Shown here piece by piece: positions 8,479-17,295 of a stretch of DNA of 64,000 nucleotides; position 1 is the first letter of the stretch; each line of letters opens with the position of its first letter. This stretch comes from Hyphomonadaceae bacterium (GTDB lineage: Bacteria; Pseudomonadota; Alphaproteobacteria; Caulobacterales; Aquidulcibacteraceae). The translations under genes and the position numbers were made by a program. The stretch lies in the NCBI GenBank assembly GCA_019636095.1, contig JAHBYF010000002.1, positions 1 to 64,000 on the forward strand. Reading direction: 5' to 3'. The notes beneath the pieces were generated by a model. It ran no database searches and was not told the DNA's origin. It saw only the letters and a list, made by a program, of their open reading frames with translations.

Positions 8479-9231
8479 TCAATGCACGACATCGCCGCCG
8501 GTGCCCGTCTGTTTGACGATGCCCAGGCGGCGCGCGACTTCCACGTAAGCCTCGGTGACGTTGCCGAGGTCGCGGCGGAAGCGGTCCTTATCCATCTTCT
8601 CGTTCGTTTGAACGTCCCACAGACGGGCGCTGTCGGGGCTGATTTCATCAGCCACAACGGTGCGCACCATGTCGCCTTCATAGAGGCGGCCGAATTCGAG
8701 TTTGAAATCGACAAGCTTGATGCCGACGGCGCCGAACATCCCGAACAGGTAGTCGTTGATGCGCAGCGTCAGCGCCATGATGTCGTCGATCTCTTGCGTC
8801 GAGGCCCAATTGAACGCGGTGATATGCTCTTCGGCGACCATCGGGTCGTTGAGCTCATCCTTCTTGTAATAGAATTCGATAATCGAGCGCGGCAGCGGCG
8901 TGCCTTCCTCGATGCCCAGCCGCGTCGAGAGCGAGCCTGCCGCCACGTTGCGGCACACAACTTCGAGCGGGATGATCTCGACTTCACGCACGAGCTGTTC
9001 GCGCATGTTCATGGTCTTGATGTAGTGGGTGGGCACCCCGATGGCGTTCAGGTTCGTCATGATGAACCCGCTGATCTGGTTGTTGATCACGCCCTTGCCT
9101 TCGAGGATCGCCTTCTTTTGCGCATTGAACGCAGTGGCGTCGTCCTTGAAGTATTGGATGATCGTTCCTGGCTCAGGCCCTTCGAACAGGATCTTGGCCT
9201 TGCCTTCGTAAATCTTCTTACGACGCGACAT
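8479..9231 (-). CDS. purC: Phosphoribosylaminoimidazole-succinocarboxamide synthase (SAICAR synthetase)
   Basis: 250 aa from the ATG at 9231, which has AGGAGG 8 nt upstream and begins [18 protein letters not shown] as in the family; an upstream extension to 9306 is not family-like. Joins aspartate to CAIR using ATP, step 7 of IMP synthesis. The hallmark KIYEGKAK phosphate loop, the substrate-binding stretch [13 protein letters not shown] and DFKLEFG are present. First gene of the minus-strand purC-purS group. Confidence 0.97.
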   Translation of the reverse strand: MSRRKKIYEGKAKILFEGPEPGTIIQYFKDDATAFNAQKKAILEGKGVINNQISGFIMTNLNAIGVPTHYIKTMNMREQLVREVEIIPLEVVCRNVAAGSLSTRLGIEEGTPLPRSIIEFYYKKDELNDPMVAEEHITAFNWASTQEIDDIMALTLRINDYLFGMFGAVGIKLVDFKLEFGRLYEGDMVRTVVADEISPDSARLWDVQTNEKMDKDRFRRDLGNVTEAYVEVARRLGIVKQTGTGGDVVH

Positions 9232-9437
9232 GAGTTTGCTCCCTCCTTGAGGGGCGGCGTCCGGCGCTAACTGGCTCAAAGCGCTGGCGGAATCGCCGCA
9301 ACACAAGTGATTAACAACTTAGGGCGCCGCCGCGGGGGCCACAATCGGCCACTACCGTAGAACAGGCGCCCGTCTGCGGTTGATCGGCGAACCGGGCATC
9401 CCTATTCATGCAAGCGGTAGAGGAGAGCAGAAGGCCC

Positions 9438-9761
9438 ATGAGCCAATTTGACGACCGTGAGCGCGCCCAAGAGGCAAAATTTCAGTTAGATCAAGAGCTT
9501 GAGTTCAAGGCGCAAGCGCGCCGCGCCAAGCTCGTGGGGCTGTGGGCGGCTGGCCTGTTGGGTCTCGAGGGCGAAGCGGCCAACGACTATGCGAAGTCGG
9601 TGGTGATGGCTGACCTGGAGGAAGCAGGCACTGAGGACCTGTTCCGCAAGATCCGCGGCGACTTTGACCAGCAGGCGGTTGAACTCTCGGACCACCAGAT
9701 TCGCGCTAAGATGGACGAGGCGCTGGCTGAGGCGCGCGCCGCCGTGGCGGCAGGCCAGTAA
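9438..9761 (+). CDS. F1-ATPase inhibitor zeta subunit (DUF1476)
   Basis: 107 aa from the ATG at 9438 (MSQFDDRERAQEAKF); a 10-residue longer start is less family-like. The N-terminal DDRERAxExKFxxDxELxF signature is the inhibitory region of the zeta subunit first described in Paracoccus denitrificans, which blocks ATP hydrolysis by F1FO. LVGLWAAGLLGL and the remaining helices form the four-helix bundle. Restricted to alphaproteobacteria, so it supports the taxonomic call. Monocistronic, with its own terminator. Confidence 0.93.
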   Translation: MSQFDDRERAQEAKFQLDQELEFKAQARRAKLVGLWAAGLLGLEGEAANDYAKSVVMADLEEAGTEDLFRKIRGDFDQQAVELSDHQIRAKMDEALAEARAAVAAGQ

Positions 9762-9790
9762 GGCGCCAGAGCAAGCGATAGCAACCAAAA

Positions 9791-9817
9791 CGCCGGCGTC
9801 ACCGCCGGCGTTTTTTG
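9791..9817. terminator. Terminator between zeta subunit gene and the convergent small gene
   Basis: Perfect stem CGCCGGCG / CGCCGGCG around TCAC, followed by TTTTTTG on the plus strand. The minus-strand gene ends exactly at the T-run, so on that side it acts less obviously. Confidence 0.85.
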
Positions 9818-10009
9818 TTAGGGATTCAGTTCGCCCAGAACGTAATTCACGATGCGGTCGGCGTCTTTGAAGACGGTATTCAGATCGGCCGCGCCATCGC
9901 GCTTGTGCAAATGCGCCATCATTGCGTGTTCAAGGCCGAACTTGCGCACCTCCACCATGACTTCTTCGTCCCACTCATCGTCGGTGATGAAATCATTGTC
10001 GCTAGCCAT
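9818..10009 (-). CDS. Small acidic conserved hypothetical protein
   Basis: 63 aa from the ATG at 10009, chosen because AAGGAGA lies 6 nt upstream; a longer frame to 10060 has no such site. Acidic N-terminus (DNDFITDDEWDEEVMVEV) then helical DAADLNTVFKDADRIVNYVLGELNP-type C-terminus (GAADLNTVFKDADRIV). No membrane segment. Unrecognised. It converges on the zeta-subunit gene. Confidence 0.7.
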   Translation of the reverse strand: MASDNDFITDDEWDEEVMVEVRKFGLEHAMMAHLHKRDGAADLNTVFKDADRIVNYVLGELNP

Positions 10010-10075
10010 GAGCGTCTCCTTGTCGCCGACCGGTTCGCAGGGATTCGGCGGTGGGAGCAACCGCGAACGGTCAGC

Positions 10076-10606
10076 TTAGGGCGCGCGATGCAAATTTAGT
10101 TCGATGGTTTGCCGCCAGGTCGTTCCGCCATCAGACGACATCTCGCCGACTTCGTTCCATGTGTCGTTTGTGAACGTGATAGTATATCGGATGCGAACCG
10201 GGCCTCCGGGATTGATGCTCCAACGAAACTGGCCATCTCCCAGAAACTCACCGGTGGCCGTCGTGGCGCGGCCCATCGCATAGGCGCGAAATTCATACAT
10301 CCGTCGTTGGTCGTCGTAGGAAATCACCGCCAGTGCGTCGAATACGGGATCGCCCGTATGTTCGGCCGTTCCGAAGCCGGCGCCACGCACCAGCATGACA
10401 GCCCCCTCGAGCGCCGTGGTGACGTCTTCGGTTTGATACACCGTGATTACATGCGGAACCTGAACCGCTGCGATGCCCTCCCAGCGTCCTACCAGGGGCG
10501 TCAGGCGCTCCATCGCGGCGTGTTGAGCGGCGGTGTCGGGTGGGGTCTGCGCGTTCGCCGCGACCGGTGTAAGCAAAATGGCAAGTGCCAAGAGGAGCGC
10601 GCGCAT
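10076..10606 (-). CDS. Secreted DUF1579-like hypothetical protein
   Basis: 176 aa from the ATG at 10606 (preceded by AGGAAAGAG); the open frame continues upstream to 11284 but that part has no protein-like sequence and lies over another gene. Signal peptide 1-20 (cleavage at ANAQT). The mature domain (LTPLVGRWEGIAAV ... YEFRAYAMGRATTATG ... WRQTIELNLHR) looks like the lipocalin-like beta barrel of the DUF1579 type of proteins. Ligand and role unknown. A paralogous type of domain occurs at 20907-21425. Confidence 0.78.
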   Translation of the reverse strand: MRALLLALAILLTPVAANAQTPPDTAAQHAAMERLTPLVGRWEGIAAVQVPHVITVYQTEDVTTALEGAVMLVRGAGFGTAEHTGDPVFDALAVISYDDQRRMYEFRAYAMGRATTATGEFLGDGQFRWSINPGGPVRIRYTITFTNDTWNEVGEMSSDGGTTWRQTIELNLHRAP

Positions 10607-10750
10607 CTCTTTCCTTTCTGAGGCAAAGAACTTTGCAAAACAAAGCATATGATGCATGCGCTGGCAAGGGCTAACGCGATTTAACTCACTCGGTGAACGT
10701 TTCGCACACGACGCCCCCGGATACTTCCCTCCGGGTAGTGGAAAGTTTCG

Positions 10751-11368
10751 ATGAGGCAAGGTTTGGCGTTCGCCGTGGCGGCCACGTTGTGCGCATGTGC
10801 GCCAACGCCGGTGCAGATGCCCGCCGCGCGTGCGGCTGAGGTGCTCAATCTCTTTGCGGTGGGCGCCGGCCCGGCGGACATTTGCTCCAGCGATGGCCGC
10901 GCGCTCCTGCGCGGCGCCGTGCGAGCGTACTCGCGCGAGATGGCGCAAGCCGGCGTTGCGTGGCCAGTGTTCCCACGCGCAAGCGCCGACACTGAGAACG
11001 CCACCAGCGTCGACATTTCCGTCATGATCGCGTTTGCGGCGGGGTTCGTGAAGACGAGCGATTTCCGGCCGCCAGCGCGCGGGATGCTTGGGCATCTTAC
11101 AATCGTTCAATGGCCGGAGATTCAGGCCATGCGCGATGCGGCTGAAGTGGCGTGCGCCGACGTGCAAGCGCTGCGGCAAGCGACGTCCGGCTTCGTTATT
11201 GAACAATCGCGTATGGCGCAGATGGTTCACGCCACACGTCTGCGCAATCAGGATGACGAAGACGCCGAGCGATTGCGCCGTCAATCCGTACGGCTCGAAC
11301 GCGCTGAAACGCGCATGCAGGACACTGCGGCTGCGGTCTCGGCGCGGATGCGAGGCGCTGGAGTTTAG
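10751..11368 (+). CDS. Predicted lipoprotein of unknown function
   Basis: 205 aa; lipoprotein signal with LCAC lipobox (modified Cys16). The mature protein is helical; the C-terminal 60 residues (RLRNQDDEDAERLRRQSVRLERAETRMQ region) form a charged amphipathic helix likely to be a coiled coil. Internal Cys44 and Cys134 may pair in the periplasm. Ends convergently on purB with a 4-base overlap of stops. Family not recognised. Confidence 0.75.
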   Translation: MRQGLAFAVAATLCACAPTPVQMPAARAAEVLNLFAVGAGPADICSSDGRALLRGAVRAYSREMAQAGVAWPVFPRASADTENATSVDISVMIAFAAGFVKTSDFRPPARGMLGHLTIVQWPEIQAMRDAAEVACADVQALRQATSGFVIEQSRMAQMVHATRLRNQDDEDAERLRRQSVRLERAETRMQDTAAAVSARMRGAGV

Positions 11369-12672
11369 CCGAACACGCGCTTGAAGATGACATCCACGCG
11401 CGCGAAATGGTGCGCGTCGTCAAAACAGGATTCCAGCGTTTTCGTGTCAAGCTTTGACACGATGTCCGGATCGGCCTTTAGCTTGTCGATCAGGGCTGTC
11501 TCGGCGCGTGGTGGCGGGCTCTGCCACACCTGCATCGCGCTCCTTTGCACGAGCCGATAAGCGTCTTCGCGCGTGACGCCGGCTTGGGTGAGCGCCAGCA
11601 TGACGCGCTGTGAATTGTGCAAGCCGCCGAGCAGCGCCAGGTTGCGCGCCATGTTTTCGGGATAAACGACGAGCTTTTCGATCACCATTGCCATGCGATG
11701 GAGCGCGAAATCGAGGTGGATTGTGGCATCTGGGCCGATGCCGCGTTCGACCGACGAGTGAGAGATGTCGCGTTCGTGCCAGAGCGCGACGTTCTCCATC
11801 GCCGGGGTGACAGCGCTGCGCACGAGGCGCGCAAGGCCGCAGAGGTTTTCCGTCAGCACCGGATTGCGTTTGTGCGGCATCGCCGACGAACCCTTTTGGC
11901 CAGGCTCGAAGAATTCTTCCGCTTCCAGAACTTCGGTGCGTTGCAGGTGGCGCACTTCGGTGGCCAAACGCTCGATGCCTGAGGCGACAACCCCTAACGC
12001 CGCGAAGAAGGCGGCGTGGCGGTCGCGTGGGATGACCTGGGTCGAGACGGGCTCGACTTCGAGGCCAAGTTTTTTGGCGACGTATTCCTCCACGCGCGGA
12101 TCAATCTGCGCGAACGTGCCGACGGCGCCGGAAATGGCGCAGGTGGCGATTTCTTTGCGTGCCGACTGGAGCCGTTCGAGGTTGCGCGCGAACTCGGCAT
12201 AGTGACCGGCGAGCTTGAGGCCGAAAGTCGTTGGTTCGGCGTGAATGCCGTGGCTGCGGCCAATGGTGGGCGTGAGCTTGTGTTCGGCGGCGCGTTTCTT
12301 GAGCGCCGCCATGACTCGTTCGCAGCCGGCGATGAGCAGATCCGAGGCGCGCGCGAGTTGGACGGCGAGACAAGTGTCGAGCACGTCGGAGGAGGTCATG
12401 CCTTGATGCGCGAAGCGGCTCTCGGGGCCTACGTGTTCGGCGACGCTGGTGAGGAATGCGATAACGTCGTGCTTCACCTCGCGCTCGATCTCATCGACGC
12501 GTGCGACGTCGAACTTGCCCTTCTTGCGATATTCGTCGGCGGCGCTCTTTGGGATTGTGCCAAGTTCCGCCATCGCCTCCATGGCGAGCGTTTCGATCTC
12601 AAGCCAGATGCCGTAGCGGCTCTCGGGCGCCCAAATCGCCACCATTTCGGGGCGTGCATAACGCGGAATCAT
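11365..12672 (-). CDS. purB: Adenylosuccinate lyase
   Basis: 435 aa. Fumarase/aspartase superfamily: the signature [11 protein letters not shown] holds the flexible catalytic serine loop, and [14 protein letters not shown] and [11 protein letters not shown] are substrate-binding stretches. Splits SAICAR and adenylosuccinate, steps 8 and 12 of AMP synthesis. Normal length for the short bacterial type. It stands alone, separated from purC/S/Q by about 2 kb, and is preceded by a 12-bp hairpin repeat. Confidence 0.97.
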   Translation of the reverse strand: MIPRYARPEMVAIWAPESRYGIWLEIETLAMEAMAELGTIPKSAADEYRKKGKFDVARVDEIEREVKHDVIAFLTSVAEHVGPESRFAHQGMTSSDVLDTCLAVQLARASDLLIAGCERVMAALKKRAAEHKLTPTIGRSHGIHAEPTTFGLKLAGHYAEFARNLERLQSARKEIATCAISGAVGTFAQIDPRVEEYVAKKLGLEVEPVSTQVIPRDRHAAFFAALGVVASGIERLATEVRHLQRTEVLEAEEFFEPGQKGSSAMPHKRNPVLTENLCGLARLVRSAVTPAMENVALWHERDISHSSVERGIGPDATIHLDFALHRMAMVIEKLVVYPENMARNLALLGGLHNSQRVMLALTQAGVTREDAYRLVQRSAMQVWQSPPPRAETALIDKLKADPDIVSKLDTKTLESCFDDAHHFARVDVIFKRVFG

Positions 12673-12692
12673 GGGGTGCGTTTAGCGCATTC

Positions 12693-12719
12693 CCTCTCTC
12701 CCGCGAAGCGGGAGAGAGG
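12693..12719. repeat. Palindromic intergenic hairpin (GCGAAGC core)
   Basis: Perfect 12-bp stem CCTCTCTCCCGC / GCGGGAGAGAGG closing on a GAA loop. It sits 8 bases beyond the MFS gene stop and 20 bases before purB. The C/T-rich arm and GCGAAGC core recur in the element at 33824. It may act as a terminator or mRNA stabiliser for the MFS transcript; no T-tract. Confidence 0.65.
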
Positions 12720-12726
12720 ATCCAAA

Positions 12727-14106
12727 TCAGCTGACCCTGTCCTTCACCAGCGTGCGGCCTGAGAGCAGGAAGTGGATGGCCGCCCAAGCTAGGATGAAGA
12801 TCGTGCAGCCGAGGGCGTATTTGAGGCCGAGACCTTGTGCGCTGGCACAGGTCGCGGCGTTGGCAGCGTCCACGGTGAGTGGGTTGCAGTTGGCCAGCGT
12901 TAGCGCCCCGGAGCTCGCGTCGCGCAGGATGCTGGCGGCGAACATGTCGTTGAGTGCGCCGACCGTTGGCGGGCCGAGGCCGTAGCCGACTAGGTTCACG
13001 ATGAGGATGAGAATTGCGACGGCGGTGGCGCGTTGCAGTGGCGTCGAGACACCCATCGTCACCGCGTACATCGGACCGAGATACATGTAGTGGAAGATCG
13101 GCGCGATCATCAGGAACGCGAACGCCCAGATGAATTGCGTTTGGTAGAACGACAGAATGTAGAACGGGATCGCGAGCGCGACGCCGAGTGCGGGCAGCCA
13201 TGAGTGCACATGCGTGTGCTTGGGCGCGAGGTGATCCGAGAGGAAGCCGCCGAGGAAGGTGCCGAGCGCTGTGGAAACGCCCGCGACAAGTCCCATGGCG
13301 TACGCGGCGTGTGCGTATTCTTCCTGGATTGTCGCGCCCAGATCGTAGTTGCGCACTAGGTGCGAGACGAGGAATTGCGAGCTGCCATAACCTACGAAGC
13401 TGATAAGCGCGCCGCCGAAAGCGATGTGCCAGAAGGAGGTTTTCTTCGCGAGCGCCTTTAACGTTTCGAAGAAGCTGGGCGGCTTCACTTGCGTGGTTGC
13501 GCGCGGCGGTTCTTTCACCGTGAGTTTCAGCAGCAATGCCGCTGCGATGCCTGGCGCGCCGAGGAGCAGGAAGGCCGCGCGCCAATCGAAGTGGGCAATG
13601 AGCCAACCGCCGCCGACATAGGCGAGGGCGCTGCCGATTGGGATGCCGAGCGAGAAGATCGCGAGCGCTGAGGCGCGGCGATCGGCTGGGAAATAATCCG
13701 CGATGGCGGATTGTGAGGGCGGCACGCAGGCGGCTTCGCCGATACCGACGCCCAGGCGGCAGAGCGCCAGTTGGACGAAATTGGCGGAGACGCCGCAGAG
13801 TGCAGTCATCACGCTCCAGATCGCCGCGCCGACGGAGACGATGGTGATGCGGTTGGCGCGTTCGGCGAAGCGTGCGATTGGGATGCCGAGCAGTGTGTAG
13901 AGGATGGCGAAGACGGGGCCGCCGAGGAGACCGAGTTCGAAATTCGAAACGCCGAACTCAGCTTTGATCGGCTCTTGCACGATCGAGATCAGCAGGCGGT
14001 CGATGAAGTTGAACGTGTAGATGATGACCAGGACTAGCAGCACGTAGGCGCGGTAGGCCTTTGTACCGTAGCCCTGAAATGCCGGCGTAGCGCTCGCCTC
14101 TGACAT
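12727..14106 (-). CDS. MFS transporter, spinster-like
   Basis: 459 aa from the ATG at 14106, chosen because GGGAGG lies 5 nt upstream (the frame opens 4 codons earlier). Twelve hydrophobic segments; TM1 signature YTFNFIDRLLISIVQEPIK and the cytoplasmic GIPIARFAERANR loop are those of the spinster/sialate-type MFS group. Substrate cannot be inferred. Two C-terminal cysteines (LANCNPL, AATCAS) lie in a periplasmic loop. Single gene on the minus strand next to the left side of the accessory island. Confidence 0.88.
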   Translation of the reverse strand: MSEASATPAFQGYGTKAYRAYVLLVLVIIYTFNFIDRLLISIVQEPIKAEFGVSNFELGLLGGPVFAILYTLLGIPIARFAERANRITIVSVGAAIWSVMTALCGVSANFVQLALCRLGVGIGEAACVPPSQSAIADYFPADRRASALAIFSLGIPIGSALAYVGGGWLIAHFDWRAAFLLLGAPGIAAALLLKLTVKEPPRATTQVKPPSFFETLKALAKKTSFWHIAFGGALISFVGYGSSQFLVSHLVRNYDLGATIQEEYAHAAYAMGLVAGVSTALGTFLGGFLSDHLAPKHTHVHSWLPALGVALAIPFYILSFYQTQFIWAFAFLMIAPIFHYMYLGPMYAVTMGVSTPLQRATAVAILILIVNLVGYGLGPPTVGALNDMFAASILRDASSGALTLANCNPLTVDAANAATCASAQGLGLKYALGCTIFILAWAAIHFLLSGRTLVKDRVS

Positions 14107-14155
14107 GCATCCTCCCACCTATTGGCCGCTGTTGTGGCGGGGAGGCGATGCTAGG

Positions 14156-14554
14156 TCAAACGCGAAGCGATTTCCGGTAGGTGACGAGACGCTCAACCTC
14201 CTCGTAGCCTAGGGCCGCGTGAACCGCCTGGCTCTGTGCGTTCTCAAGCTCGGTGTCGGAAGCGATTTCGGTGAAGTTGCGCATGACTGCCCAATGCTCA
14301 GCCGCCTGCGCGAGCAGGCGCCCGGCGCCCTTGTGGCGTGCATGTGGAGCGACGAACCACCCTTCAATGAACGGAACAGCCGAGCTCGAACAACCTTCGG
14401 CGTAAGAACGTATGCTCAGTTCAAGAAAGCCGCACGGCTTGTTGTCAACGTCTTCGGCAATGAAGATAGCCTCGGCGAGCTTGGCGAGATGCCGTCTATC
14501 GCTTCGGTGAAGCGGTCGCCGATAAGTCAGCGCGCTATCCGGCGCTAACCGACA
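14156..14554 (-). pseudogene. 5'-truncated GNAT acetyltransferase, AAC(6')-like remnant
   Basis: A frame of 132 codons closes at 14156 but has no ATG, GTG or TTG start; its first upstream in-frame codon is a stop (TGA, 14555-14557). From about 14470 leftward it encodes the C-terminal two thirds of a GNAT domain: FIAEDVDNKPCGFLELSIR, AEGCSSSAVPFIEGWFV, then the acetyl-CoA loop HARHKGAGRLL and ASDTELENAQSQAVHAALGY. This spacing is that of aminoglycoside 6'-acetyltransferase-like enzymes. About 45 N-terminal residues are missing, replaced by sequence belonging to the helicase region on the other strand. Not expected to be functional. Confidence 0.75.
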
Positions 14555-14556
14555 TC

Positions 14557-15840
14557 ATGCGCGCGTCCGGACCGCGCTTTCGCTCGCGAGCAGCGGGTGA
14601 ACCGGTCGTGGCAGGCAAAGGTGAGATCGTTGACGAGGCGATCAGCGCCATCGCGGACCTGGACCAATCGTGCTTGCTGATTCAAGGGCCGCCGGGCGCG
14701 GGTAAGACCTATTTGGCGTCGCATGCGATTGTTGAGCTCATCAAATCTGGCAAGCGCGTTGGCGTCGCATCTCACTCGCACAAGGCCATCAATGCGCTGC
14801 TCGCGGCCGTCGATGAACGCGCCGGCAAATGTGGGCATTCGTTTCGAGGGGTCAAGAAATCCTCCGGCGAACACCAATTCTTCGCCGGTTCGCCCAACAT
14901 TGCCAACACGATCGACAACGATGAGGCGACTGATGGCGGATACCAGCTGACTGCGGGGACGGCTTGGTTGTTTGCTCGGTCCAATATGGACCAACGTCTC
15001 GACTACCTTTTCATTGATGAAGCAGGGCAGGTGAGCCTCGCTAACGTGATCGCGATGGGCGTCAGCGCGCGCAACATCGTGTTGATCGGCGATCAAATGC
15101 AATTGGCTCAGCCCATCCAGGGCGATCACCCGGGAGGCTCCGGTCGATCGGCGCTCGAGCACATCTTGGGCGAGTTGGCGACTGTGCCACCCGAGCGAGG
15201 CGTATTTCTTCCGCTCACCCGGCGCATGCATCCGTCAATATGCCAATTCATCTCTGACGCGGTTTATGAAGGGCGCTTGCACGCGGATGCTGATGCAGCG
15301 CGTCAGCATCTCATTATCGACATCGCGGCCGATCCCAAGGGCCTGGCGCCGGTCGGCCTGAGATTTGTCGATGTTATCCATGAAGGATGCGCGCAACGAT
15401 CGCCGCAAGAGGCGGAACGTCTCAAGCGAACTTTCGATGCGCTGTGCGGCCGACGCTGGGTTGATAGAGAAAGCGTCGAACACGAGATCGGCGTGGAGGA
15501 TATTCTCGTCGTTACGCCATACAACATGCAGGCGAACCTGCTGCAATCTGTTCTGCCGCCCAAAGCGCGCGTGGGAACGGTGGACAAATTCCAGGGCCAG
15601 CAAGCGCCGGTTGTCCTCATATCAATGACGACGTCGTCGGGTGAAGATCTGCCGCGGCAGATCGAGTTTTTGTATAGCAAGAACAGGCTCAATGTCGCCA
15701 TCAGCCGCGCGCGCTGCCTGGCCGTCGTGTTTGCAAGCCCGCGACTGCTCGAGATCGGCTGCAGCAGTGTCGCGCAAATGCGCCTCGTCAACACGCTGTG
15801 CTGGGCAAAGCTCTATTCGGAAGCGGTCCAAACGGCCTGA
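14557..15840 (+). CDS. SF1 helicase core (DNA2/SMUBP-2 type), N-terminally truncated
   Basis: 427 aa from ATG 14557, without a ribosome site. All helicase motifs are present: Walker A GPPGAGKTYLA, Walker B LFIDEAGQV, motif III LIGDQMQLAQP, motif V VDKFQGQQAPVVLI and motif VI LNVAISRARC. The sequence resembles the C-terminal helicase half of TM0106-type proteins, which normally carry several hundred residues including a RecB-like nuclease before it. Family-like sequence (ARYPALTDIMRASGPRF) continues upstream of the ATG, back to about 14520, so the gene has lost its 5' part. It may be a pseudogene or a helicase-only survivor working with the exonuclease 54 bases downstream. Confidence 0.75.
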   Translation: MRASGPRFRSRAAGEPVVAGKGEIVDEAISAIADLDQSCLLIQGPPGAGKTYLASHAIVELIKSGKRVGVASHSHKAINALLAAVDERAGKCGHSFRGVKKSSGEHQFFAGSPNIANTIDNDEATDGGYQLTAGTAWLFARSNMDQRLDYLFIDEAGQVSLANVIAMGVSARNIVLIGDQMQLAQPIQGDHPGGSGRSALEHILGELATVPPERGVFLPLTRRMHPSICQFISDAVYEGRLHADADAARQHLIIDIAADPKGLAPVGLRFVDVIHEGCAQRSPQEAERLKRTFDALCGRRWVDRESVEHEIGVEDILVVTPYNMQANLLQSVLPPKARVGTVDKFQGQQAPVVLISMTTSSGEDLPRQIEFLYSKNRLNVAISRARCLAVVFASPRLLEIGCSSVAQMRLVNTLCWAKLYSEAVQTA

Positions 15841-15894
15841 AGCGGCGGACGTGCTAAGCTGGAGCGCGGGGAAATCGATTCGGTGAGGTGCAGG

Positions 15895-16602
15895 ATGGCG
15901 CGCTTGTTTGTTGTCGACACCGAGACCGGCGGAATTGATCCCCAGACTCACTCAATCCTCTCGCTTGCGGGTGTTGTGTGGGTCGATGGGAAAGTTCAGG
16001 CGGAATTCGATGTGAAGATCGTAGAGCCGCTTCTCAGCGTCACCGCCCAAGCGATGAAGATCAACCGCATCAATTTGGCTGATCACGCTACGACCGCGGT
16101 GACGCCAGCCGTTGGCGCGAAACGTCTCGCCACTTTCCTGCGGAAGCATTTTCGTGAAGAACTGAAGTCTGGCGCCAAGGTCGCGCTGGCCGGTCACAAT
16201 GTCGGTTTTGACATCGGCTTTTTGAAGCGGCTCTGTCGGCTCGGCGAGGTGTCGTTCGACGAGATGTTCTCGCACCGGAGCCTGGACACGGCCAGCATTC
16301 TACGTTTCGTCGCGCTGGCCGGACGTGCGCCGTTGCAGGGCGCGGGCTTGGATGAGGCGCTTGCGCATTTCGGCGTCGCCGTTCCCGAGCCCTCGCGGCA
16401 CACGGCGTTGGGAGATGCACTGGGAACGGCCGAGCTTCTGAATTGCCTCATCGCTCTTGAGCAGAAGGCGACGTCCGCGCCGGCGAACGGAGCGCCGAAG
16501 CCGGCGGCGCGTTCACGACCGGCCACACCCGTGCGAAGCCGCGGCAAGAAAGCGGCGAAATCCAGCCAGGCGACCGACGAGCGTCGCGCGGCCGCTGGCT
16601 AA
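15895..16602 (+). CDS. DEDDh-type 3'-5' exonuclease (DnaQ-like)
   Basis: 235 aa from the ATG at 15895 (GAGG 7 nt upstream); a start at 15883 is also open. ExoI motif VVDTETGG gives Asp8 and Glu10; ExoII is HNVGFDIGFLKRL; ExoIII is RHTALGDALGTAELL with the His-x4-Asp pair. Residues about 190-235 are a basic Ala/Pro/Lys tail likely to bind nucleic acid. Not the polymerase III epsilon subunit by length and tail. Its place behind a helicase core suggests a DNA-processing pair; that is inference. Confidence 0.85.
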   Translation: MARLFVVDTETGGIDPQTHSILSLAGVVWVDGKVQAEFDVKIVEPLLSVTAQAMKINRINLADHATTAVTPAVGAKRLATFLRKHFREELKSGAKVALAGHNVGFDIGFLKRLCRLGEVSFDEMFSHRSLDTASILRFVALAGRAPLQGAGLDEALAHFGVAVPEPSRHTALGDALGTAELLNCLIALEQKATSAPANGAPKPAARSRPATPVRSRGKKAAKSSQATDERRAAAG

Positions 16603-16611
16603 ATGAACGCG

Positions 16612-17295
16612 CTAGACCGCTGTTGCCGTGAACTGAGGTTTGCCTGACCAGGTGAGCTTCCACTTCGCCCCCGGCCGCACATTTTGGACGAGATGCGGCT
16701 GGAACGCGACCAAGCAAGTGCCTTTGGGACGTCGTACGGACGAATAGACAATCCCGCGCGAGCGATCGCCGCGGAGTGTTTGCGCGAGAGCTTGGCCTGC
16801 CGGATAGGCGGTGGACGGCTCAGCGCCCAAAAAGTCTGTTGCGGGATCGAAGCCGCGAACGTCGTGGAAATCGCCGATGAACGCCGCAAGCAGCACTTGG
16901 TAGATCGCCTCGTCTTCAAACACGCCGATGCGCGTGAGTTCGCGCGTTCGGTGATATCCCACCTCTTCGATTGCGGTGAGATCCTCGAACGCCGCATACC
17001 ACGCGCCTCTGCCCGCGTCGTTGAACCGGTTTCCTTCAGGACGCGTATAGGAAAATGCGGCGTTGATGTAGGTCTGCCCGAACGCGTTGAAGATCAGCTC
17101 GCGGGACTCGAGATCGCTTAATCCTGCCGCCTCCGCGCTAAGCCGCTGGTTCGTCAGCCCCTCGAATGCAGCGAGAATCTCGAATTCTTCATCGGTGTCG
17201 ACGAGCGGCTTGAGGACAGGCGGTTTGTAGTACGCTGTAGGAATGAGCCTCACTGTGTCTGTTTGGTGGACAGCGAACAGGGGCGGCGACGTCAT
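16612..17295 (-). CDS. RES-domain toxin (type II toxin-antitoxin)
   Basis: 227 aa, usual RES length. The core GNRFNDAGRGAWYAAFEDL followed by TAIEEVGYHRTREL carries the conserved Arg, Tyr and Glu of RES toxins, which degrade NAD+ and halt growth (established for NatT/MbcT-type members). The start overlaps the antitoxin stop by 4 bases (ATGA). In the C-terminal part YPAGQALAQTLRG and GIVYSSVRRPKG carry the family's conserved Ser (residue of YSSVR). It lies inside the accessory island, where TA pairs often stabilise elements. Confidence 0.9.
   Translation of the reverse strand: MTSPPLFAVHQTDTVRLIPTAYYKPPVLKPLVDTDEEFEILAAFEGLTNQRLSAEAAGLSDLESRELIFNAFGQTYINAAFSYTRPEGNRFNDAGRGAWYAAFEDLTAIEEVGYHRTRELTRIGVFEDEAIYQVLLAAFIGDFHDVRGFDPATDFLGAEPSTAYPAGQALAQTLRGDRSRGIVYSSVRRPKGTCLVAFQPHLVQNVRPGAKWKLTWSGKPQFTATAV

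Noticed and set aside
10607..11284. N-terminal extension of the DUF1579-like gene
   Set aside because: Covers the opposite-strand lipoprotein gene and lacks a ribosome site; the short start at 10606 has signal peptide and AGGAAAGAG.
12599..13606. Long minus-strand frame (335 codons) over the MFS gene
   Set aside because: Arg/Pro-rich shadow in another frame of the MFS transporter, whose own frame has a good start and membrane pattern.
14219..14548. Plus-strand frame of 109 codons over the GNAT remnant
   Set aside because: The minus-strand reading gives clear GNAT motifs; the plus frame gives none.
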